Shown here: one piece after another, positions 57,850-64,000 of the stretch
Layout: each line of letters starts with the position of its first letter
Numbering within the stretch: the first letter of the stretch is position 1
NCBI GenBank assembly: GCA_008638375.1
Contig: VIRR01000550.1
Span: 190,001-254,000 of the forward strand
DNA length: 64,000 nucleotides
DNA from: Nyssa sinensis
Taxonomy: Eukaryota > Streptophyta > Magnoliopsida > Cornales > Nyssaceae
Direction: 5' to 3'
Program-made: the position numbers and the translations under genes
Notes under the pieces: generated by a model
Database searches by the model: none
The model's input: only the letters and a program-made list of their open reading frames with translations
Told to the model about the DNA's origin: nothing

Positions 57850-58700
57850 AAGTAATTTTTTTTTTTTTTTTTGGATCAGTGCAAGTAAATTAAATTTTAT
57901 TGAACCAAACAAGCCAAACTAGTCACAATATAATAACCCCCGAAAGGGAAAACACCAAACAAAAACAAAATTTTTACCCTCACTCATGGATATTTCTTTT
58001 TCTTTTAAATCCATGCAATTTTTTCCTTATTGTCCAAACCCATACAATTTTTAGAAACATCTTTTGAAAAAACGTCTTTGATCTAAAAATTTTATTCAAA
58101 GACATCTTTTAGAAAGACACCTCTAGAAGCGTCTTTTCAAAAGAATCTTTTTGGCTTGATACTTGAATACTTAAAGAGTAATGAATTCTTTAGAAGTTTA
58201 TCCAACAAAAGACGTTTTTAAAGACGTCTTTTCAAAGATGCTTCTATCGGAAAAAAATTGGTTCAATAATGTTTTTTGAAAAAAAGTTTGTAAAAATTGT
58301 ATGAGTTTGAGTAATAATGAAAAAACTACGTGAGTTTGAGAAATTTTATTTTAAAAAAAGCATGGATTGAGTAAAAAATTCAAATAAAAAAACTATAGAT
58401 AGACCAATATGCAATAGCAGCCCTTCCCACTTGGGAAATGACCCTAAGCCCCTAGACATCATACGCCATCCTGACATAGCAAATCTAATCAAGTAAACAA
58501 GACCAAACAGCCTGATCACGCAAGCTTAACCTACAACAAAAGACAACAGAACACCACATGATGCAAGGCCAGTAAAGCCATCAAACTGCCAGAGAGCCAG
58601 CCTGCATAGAAGCATTCACGAATAGGGGAACTTGCCAGCCTATCTTTCTGCCACTAAAGCCATCACTTGCTGGAGGCGCCTCTGTTTAGCCAAGTTCTTA
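57850..58700 (-). mobile_element. LINE-like 3' end, minus strand, interrupted by a foldback
   Basis: A poly-T run (57858-57873) followed by 'ggatcagtgcaagtaaatta', 'accaaacaagccaaac' and, after the foldback, a C/A-rich non-coding stretch (58400-58700, 'gcctgatcacgcaagcttaacc', 'ccagcctgcatagaagcatt'). In reverse this looks like a LINE 3' UTR with A-tail. No ORF2 motif is left. Confidence 0.35.
57968..58389. mobile_element. Foldback MITE, ~420 bp
   Basis: The left arm ('aaatccatgcaatttttt', 'cattgtccaaacccatacaattttt'-like, 58006-58053) pairs with the right arm (58285-58378: 'aaaattgtatgagtttgagtaataatg', 'gcatggattgagtaaaaaatt'). The core contains repeated 'aagacgtcttttcaaag/aagacatcttttagaaag' strings that pair with each other. 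No ORF. It lies inside the LINE-like tail. Confidence 0.5.
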
Positions 58701-58759
58701 TGTTTGATAGCATAATAGTTTTTAATTTTAGTCCACATTATTTTTTTTTGTATGTTTAT

Positions 58760-59300
58760 ATATGAAAACTTATTCCTTATATTTAATCGGATTTCATAAG
58801 GTCCTTGTTGACCAATGGATTGACCCAAGCTCAAATGAGTTCTAACCCATATGGAACGAACGCGCACCATGTGCAATAATTCGCGTACAATTTTGCACGC
58901 AACACAAATTCATCAAAGACAAATCAATTTTTGATCGTTTGATCAACGGTCCAGATTAGAGATGATTGGATGGGTGCATTGAATAGGTGTTTTCATGAAT
59001 GGGTGTGTCCAATGGGTATTTCAGAAAAATTATGTCTTTTCCAAACGACACATTAAATGGGAATGGTTGTAACTCTTTGTAAAGACATACCCTTTGGATA
59101 TTAATGAACAAGTTGTGTCTTTTTTAGAAAAGACACCTCTATATCTATAAATACAGCAGTACAACAAATTGAAAAATTAATAAAACTCTCAAACTCTCTC
59201 TCAGAATAAAAATTATAATCAAAAGATTTTACAAGAAATCCTTCAACTTTGCTAGTTGTTGTTCTTTAAATCAAAAGCTTTATTGTATTCTGGGGACGAT
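58760..59300 (+). repeat. Copia 3 5' LTR (approximate)
   Basis: Precedes gag. Contains a TATA box (TCTATAAATA, 59144-59153) and a transcript-start-like 'actctcaaactctctctcag'. The left border is not defined because the second LTR lies outside the window. A canonical initiator-Met PBS is not seen after it; the sequence 'attctggggacgattttgcc' near 59287 may mark the LTR/leader junction. Confidence 0.4.
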
Positions 59301-59435
59301 TTTGCCAAAAACCTATCAGCAAACTCTACTGAGTGGGGGCAAATTACGTTCTAAAGAAAGTGTCTTTAGATACGCCTCCAATCCTACAGATTCTTCATAC
59401 CATACCAACAATTTTAGAACATAATTTTGGTAGCA

Positions 59436-59595
59436 ATGAAAGCCGAGAAGAGTCCTACTTCTTTCAAGTTGATGAATCAAGATTTTGTTAAACTTGATTA
59501 GTTTGATGGCAATAATTTCACTCGTTGGAGAGACAAGATGATTTTTCTCCTTATTGTCATGAAGGTGTATTACATTCTGGATCCTCATCTCACAC
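59436..59595 (+). pseudogene. Copia 3 gag, N-terminal piece
   Basis: MKAEKSPTSFKLMNQDFVKL, a stop, then FDGNNFTRWRDKMIFLLIVM and YYILDPHLT, the opening of a copia gag of the UBN2 type. It is cut at DPHLT by the non-autonomous element and resumes at 61442 with PVPEPSDKE in the same frame. Confidence 0.8.
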
Positions 59596-59876
59596 TATTA
59601 GAATTGTATTAGGGTTACCTATTTATTATTGTGATACTATGGTTAGGGCTAGCCGCCACATATATATTATTATATAATGCTAGTGGGATTAGGATTTTAT
59701 AATTTGTTTCCTTTATTTATACTTTCCATGTACAACCTCATAACCCTTTATATAAGGAGCTCTCTTGTTTAGTTTCAGAATGTATTCAGTCTAATACAAT
59801 GTAGTCGTTTGGATTTTCCCTTCTCTCTCTATTTTCTGTTTCTTGTCTCTTTTATGTTATTCCACCAAATCTAACA
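59596..59876 (+). repeat. 5' LTR of the non-autonomous element
   Basis: Contains a TATA box (CTATATAAGG-like at about 59748-59758, 'tttatataaggagctctctt') and a CT-rich end. 281 bp. Confidence 0.88.
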
Positions 59877-59889
59877 TGGTATCAGAGCC
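59877..59889 (+). other. Primer-binding site (tRNA-iMet)
   Basis: TGGTATCAGAGCC with no spacer after the LTR. Confidence 0.92.
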
Positions 59890-61130
59890 GTAACCTTCCA
59901 TCTGATTTTCTTCTGCTTTCTCTTTTCCCAAGCCACAGCCTTTTCTCTTCTGCTTTTTCTTTCCTGCGCAACCGTTGACCTTCCTTTCCTTCTTTTTTTT
60001 CTCTTTGCTCTTCTCCACTCTGCTTTCCCTGTTCTGCTTCACTTTTCTTCTTTCTCTCCCTGGTTCCAGGGCCCAAGACATAGCCCCTACAGCGCCGCTT
60101 CTCTCTTCCTTCTGCGCCGCTTTCTTTCTCAAGCCCTGCGTCGCTTCTATCTGTTTTCTTCTTCTCTCTGCGCCGCTCTGCTCTTTTTTCTTTCTTTTCT
60201 TTTCTGTTTTCTCCTCTGCCCCTGCGCCGCTTCTTCTCTTTTTGTTTTCTTCTCCTGCTTCAGTCACTGCTTGTTCGTTTTTCTTTTCTATTTCTTATTC
60301 TGCTTGCGCCGCCCAGCGTTTTTCTTCTTTTTCTTCAGCCTTTGGTTCATCTGCTTCTCTGTCGTTCATCTGCCATTTCAGCCGTCTACCGTTCATCTGC
60401 TTATGCGCATCATGTTCGATCTCTCACCTGTTCTCCGACCCCACACCTGTTCGCTCTGCTTCTGTTCTTGCTCTTCCTCTTCTCTTCTTGCCTTCCCTAT
60501 AGATCTTCGGCTTCTAAGTTCTGCTGCTTCTAGTTTTCCCTCTCAAGATCTTGTTATAGATCTGAGGTTGGGCTCTGCTCTACTCCTTTTTTCTTTGTTT
60601 TTCTTGCTCTGATTTCTGAGTTTGCTCTTTTGGAGTTTTGGATTCAATATCTAAATTTTCTGCGTTTTGGAGTTTTGTTGCTCTTTCCCTCTGATTCTTT
60701 CTAATTCTTTCTTTATTCTTCCTTTTCTCTAGTGCGTCTCTGCTGTTCCTTTTCTTTATTCTTTTTTATCCCAGCCGCCGCTCTGGTCCACGCCAGTTTC
60801 TGCTCCTGGTTCTTTATTCTTTCTGCTCTTCCGTCTTAGTCACAGCCACAACCGCAGCCCCACATCAGGTCCCACCATCTTAGTAGCAGCAGTTCTGATT
60901 CTGTCTCAGCAGCTGTTCATCCCTAGCATACTTCACCATCACCGTTCTGCCCACCACGTGGCCTCGGCGTTCTCATCATCCTCTGTTCCACCGTTTCAGC
61001 AAGCCGCAGCACTGGTTTTGTCTGAGCCGCAACTCTGGTTTTGTCTCAGCCGCCGTGTCCGCTTGCGTTACATCTCCATTTCAGTCACATCCAGATTTTG
61101 TTTGCAAACTCAAGTTGGTTTACCTCCCAC
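59890..61130 (+). other. CT-rich interior without pol
   Basis: Strongly pyrimidine-rich on the plus strand, with many 'gcgccgct' and 'ctctgcttc' words. Long frames exist on both strands (for example 59975-60502 plus and 59857-60267 minus), but they translate to Ser/Phe/Leu- or Lys/Glu-rich low-complexity strings. I regard them as composition effects. Confidence 0.6.
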
Positions 61131-61148
61131 CTTGAGTTTGAGAGGGGG
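61131..61148 (+). other. Polypurine tract of the non-autonomous element
   Basis: TTGAGTTTGAGAGGGGG before TGTTAGAAGTATATTAGG. Confidence 0.85.
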
Positions 61149-61441
61149 TGTTAGAAGTATATTAGGGTTACCTATATATTATTGTGATACTAGGGTTAGG
61201 GTTAGCCGCCACATATATATTATTGTATAATGCTAGTGGGATTAGGATTCTGTAATTTGTTTCCTTTATTTATACTTTTCATGTACAACCTCATAACCCT
61301 CCTATATAAGGAACTCTCTTGTTTAGTTTCAAAATGTATTCAATCTAATACAATGTAGTCGTTTGGATCTTTCCTTCTCTCTCTCTTCTCTCTTTCTTTT
61401 CTGTTTCTTGTCTCTTTTATGTTATTCCACCAAATCTAACA
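61149..61441 (+). repeat. 3' LTR of the non-autonomous element
   Basis: Intact TG...CA ends (TGTTAGAAG ... CTAACA), 293 bp. Confidence 0.88.
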
Positions 61442-62085
61442 CCTGTCCCAGAACCTTCTGACAAAGAATCTGAAGCAATTAAGGAACAAAGGCTGAAGCT
61501 TGATGAAGATATACTGCTTTGTCGTACACACATCATGAATGCTCTATCTGATCACCTATATAATTTCTACTAAAAAAAAAGAGAAGATTGTTGTAGAAAT
61601 CTGGAATGCACTGGAGTTTAAATACAAGGTTCAAGAGGAAGGTACAAATAAATTCCTTATTGCATAATATTTTGATTTTCGTATGGTTGACAACAAACCT
61701 GTGCTAGACCAGATTCATAGACTGCAAAGCATTGTGAATAAAATCAGTGTTTTGAATATTAGCCTTCCTAAATCTTTCCAAGTTGGGGCTATCATTGCAA
61801 AGCTTCTGCTGTCTTGGAAAGATTACAGAAAAAAGCTTCTGCATAAGACAGAAGATTTCTCTTTCGAACAGATTCAAAAGCATCTTCGAATTGAAGAAGA
61901 ATCTTGTAATAGAGACAAAAAGAGAGAAACTCAAATGAAAACTAATGTTCACAATGTTGAATCGAGAACTGGTTTTGGCCACAATCGTCCTAACAATAAA
62001 AGAAAGAGGAACAACAAGAAGAATGACAAGTGTTATAATTGCGGAAAGAAAGGACATCATACCAAAGAATGTTGTTCCAAAAAGT
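61442..62085 (+). pseudogene. Copia 3 gag, C-terminal piece
   Basis: PVPEPSDKESEAIKEQRLKL, DEDILLCRTHIMNALSDHLY, a stop/shift near 61572, then from 61683 MVDNKPVLDQIHRLQSIVNK, NISLPKSFQVGAIIAKLLLS, FSFEQIQKHLRIEEESCNRD and the zinc knuckle CYNCGKKGHHTKEC before a stop at 62085. Confidence 0.82.
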
Positions 62086-63420
62086 GAAACAATTTTGCTA
62101 ATACGGTGGAAGAACCATTGGTGGCAATGGTAACTGAAGTGAATATGGCATATACTTCTTATGGATGGTGGTTCGATTCTGAAGCAACCGTTCATGTGTG
62201 TAAGGACAAGTCACTATTCAAAACATATGAAAAACTTGATGGTCAAGAGGTGCATATGGGAAACCATGACCATGCCAAGGTTGAAGGAAAAGGCAGTGTT
62301 TAATTGAACTTCATTTTTAGAAAGACTTTTGACTCTTCTGAATGTTCTTCATGTTCCTGATATGAGAAAGAATTTAGTTTATGTTGATCTCATCTATGAG
62401 AAAGGCTTTCGGATTGTTTTTGAATCCGACAAGTTAACCTTAACTAAGAACGAGATGTTTGGGAGAAAAGGGTATGGTTGTAATAGGATGTTTAAGCTAA
62501 GTATTAATAATAATAATACAACTTTTTCTTATGCTGTTGAGTCTTTTTCATTATGGCATAATAGATTAGCTCATTTAAATTTTTGATCTATCAAAACCAT
62601 GAGCATATTTGATTTGATTAATTACCATGATTCAAATTGTGATAAATGTGAAATTTGTGCTAAATCTAAAATGGCTAAGAAATCTTTTCTTGGTGTAAAA
62701 AAAAATATTGAACTTTTTGATTTAATATATTTTGACATTTGTAAATTAAATGGAGTTTTAATCCGTGGAGAAAAAAGATACTTTGTCACTTTTATTGATA
62801 ATTTTTCTAGATATACTTATATTTATCTTATGAAATCAAAAGATAGAAGTTTTTAGCAAATTTTAAATTTTCAAAAATGAAGTTGAAAATCAGTTGAACA
62901 AGAAAATTAAAATCTTAAAAAATGACAGAGGAATGTAATACTTTCCCCATGAGTTTGATAATTTTTGTGAATTACATGATATTATACATGAAAAATCTGC
63001 ACCTTACACACCACAGCAAAACAGTTTAGCCGAAAGGAAAAACCAAACTCTTGTAGAAATGGCAAAATCGTATGATAGTGCATGCTCAGTTACTTATGAA
63101 TTTATGGGGTAAAGCTTTATATATTTCTTGTCATTTGCATAAGAAAATCATTTCTAGGAAGACAAATTTCTATCCTTATGAATTATGGAAGGGAACAAAA
63201 CCTAGTTTGTCATATTTTAAAATGTGGGGGTGTTTGACATATTATAGGATACCAGATCCTTAGAGGACAAAGTTAGGTCCTAGAGAAAATAAAAATATTT
63301 TTGTTGAACATGCCGAACATAGCAAAGCCTATAGACTTCTTGATCTAGAGTCTAACACAATTGTAGAATCTCGTGATGTGAAATTTTTTGAACATAAATT
63401 CAGATACAACTTCTAAGAGA
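62086..63420 (+). pseudogene. Copia 3 protease and integrase
   Basis: Protease reads YGWWFDSEATVHVC (DSG altered to DSE), then stop. From 62329: LLNVLHVPDMRKNLVYVDLI, then LWHNRLAHLNF and CDKCEICAKSK (zinc HHCC), YFDICKLNGVLIRGEKRYFV, FIDNFSRYTYIYLMKS (catalytic-site Asp region, one Asp now Asn), DRG followed by a stop where the catalytic Glu belongs (62935), and APYTPQQNSLAERKNQTLVE. 63072-63263 covers the C-terminal core (GKALYISCHLHKKI ... YELWKGTKPSLSYFKMWGCL). Frameshifts separate the parts. Confidence 0.8.
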
Positions 63421-63639
63421 GTAAGGATTGAAAATTCTAAGTCTAATCCTACTTAAGGATTAGAACTACGTCAAAAGACATGTGGTTCTTAATGAAGAGC
63501 CTAGAATAAGTCAAAGAGTAAGAAAAGAAAATGACTTAGGTCCAAATTTTATCTCTTCTCAACCTATTATATTTTTAGTAAAATGAGATAAAGAAAAGAT
63601 AACAAGATTAATGCCTATGGCATTCAATATTGAGGTTGA
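63421..63639 (+). other. Copia 3 integrase-RT linker
   Basis: Degenerate linker with stops in all plus frames and no motif. Confidence 0.5.
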
Positions 63640-64000
63640 TCTTTACATGGGCCATTAGTTCAAGAGATGCTGCATTTTGGAAAGAAGCCATCAATGATGA
63701 GATGGATTCACTTATGTCTAATGGCACTTGGACATTAGTCAATTTACCATCAGGTTCTAAATCTATTGGTAACAAATAGGTTTTTAAAAGAAACTATAAT
63801 ATTGATAATTCAATACAAACTTCAAAGTAAGATTAGTAGCCATGGGTTTTAAACAAAATGAGGGTATAGAATATTTTGATACACATGCACCTATGACCAG
63901 AATTACTTCTATGAGAATTCTCATGACAATGGCATCTATCTATCACTTACATATACATCAAATGGATGTTAAAACTACATTTTTTTAATGGTGATATAGA
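63640..64000 (+). pseudogene. Copia 3 reverse transcriptase, start only
   Basis: SSRDAAFWKEAINDEMDSLM, SNGTWTLVNLPSGSKSIGNK, a stop in place of Trp, VFKRNYNIDNS, a shift, AMGFKQNEGIEYFDTHAPMT and HQMDVKT(T)FLNGDIE, in at least three frames, running off the window. Too degenerate to be active. Confidence 0.78.

Larger units (their letters stand above)
59596..61441 (+). mobile_element. Non-autonomous LTR retrotransposon (1.85 kb) inside copia 3 gag
   Basis: LTRs 59596-59876 (281 bp) and 61149-61441 (293 bp), nearly identical except for a 'ctctctcttctctc'-type length difference. 5' LTR starts TATTAG instead of TGTTAG. Both end CTAACA. PBS TGGTATCAGAGCC directly follows the 5' LTR and a PPT precedes the 3' LTR. 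The 1.26-kb interior has no gag or pol. It is larger than a typical TRIM. Removal restores the copia gag frame (DPHLT/PVPEP). The right flank is CCTGT; the matching left duplication is not intact, probably through a small loss at the border. Confidence 0.88.
58760..64000 (+). mobile_element. Copia 3: Ty1/copia retrotransposon, right end outside the window, inactive
   Basis: Plus-strand gag, protease, integrase and the start of RT, with gag interrupted by a 1.85-kb non-autonomous LTR element. Its gag zinc knuckle (CYNCGKKGHHTKEC) and integrase differ from copias 1 and 2. Stops and frameshifts are frequent, and the integrase catalytic Glu is lost at 62935. The 3' part is beyond 64000. Confidence 0.82.

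Noticed and set aside
59857..60612. Long overlapping frames on both strands (136, 175 and 113 codons)
   Set aside because: They lie in the CT-rich interior of a non-autonomous LTR element and translate to low-complexity Ser/Phe/Leu or Lys/Glu strings. Composition explains their length.
1..64000. Search for an undescribed system (defence, biosynthetic cluster, novel mobile system)
   Set aside because: All recognisable coding parts belong to known plant transposable-element or gene families and are degraded; no unexplained conserved multi-gene arrangement was seen.

Overview
The window looks like an intergenic, repeat-dominated stretch of a eudicot plant nuclear genome. The evidence is strong A+T richness, many (TA)n tracts, Ty1/copia and Ty3/gypsy LTR retrotransposons with plant-type primer-binding sites (tRNA-iMet and a tRNA-Arg-like site), an L1-type LINE, a CACTA transposon end, foldback MITEs, and exons of two plant gene families (isoflavone reductase-like / PCBER and a B3-domain protein). 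No intact host gene is visible. All element coding regions carry stops, frameshifts or lost catalytic residues, so the region appears transpositionally dead. I did not find a previously undescribed biological system. The interest lies in the nesting, which can be resolved at base level in several places.

Layout. 1-2.4 kb: unassigned, with one polypurine-tract-like site. 2.4-9.07 kb: a degenerate minus-strand LTR-type element with a 'gypsy-type transposase' domain ORF (2.6-4.0 kb), split by a 3.95 kb solo LTR (4593-8544) flanked by TATAT. 9.07-19 kb: A/T-rich DNA with a foldback MITE (9.77-10.15 kb), a three-copy tandem repeat (11.7-13.6 kb), a two-copy repeat (16.2-17.0 kb) next to a second foldback (about 17 kb), and a short GC-rich proline-coding segment. 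19-21.5 kb: LINE tails, a B3-domain exon, a four-copy 161-bp tandem array, and the terminal region of a CACTA transposon ending at 21464. 21.5-24.7 kb: a Tat-type gypsy 5' end (LTR, PBS, leader, broken gag) running into a degenerate 'putative plant transposon protein' ORF with an acidic tail. 24.8-26.9 kb: a direct-repeat pair and an LTR. 27-29 kb: a decayed gypsy integrase.

29.0-44.4 kb is a minus-strand gypsy-type element reduced to two long LTRs around a 1-kb non-coding interior that keeps PPT and PBS. A complete 8.3-kb minus-strand copia element (29949-38246) is inserted in its left LTR, and the uninterrupted partner LTR (42057-44410) preserves the empty target site. 44.4-53.9 kb is an L1-type LINE cut in two by a second minus-strand copia (44708-52072) with perfect GAATG target duplications. 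55.5-56.7 kb holds the last three exons of a PCBER/isoflavone-reductase-like gene whose catalytic lysine and N-terminal exons are missing. 57.8-58.7 kb is a LINE tail hosting a foldback MITE. From about 58.8 kb to the right edge runs a plus-strand copia, broken in gag by a 1.85-kb non-autonomous LTR element (59596-61441); its reverse transcriptase continues out of the window.

Relative order where nesting shows it: LTR pair A/B and the LINE are older than the two copias inserted in them; copia 3 is older than the non-autonomous element inside its gag. LTR pairs of copia 1 and copia 2 differ by roughly 8-10% by eye, so neither is a recent insertion.
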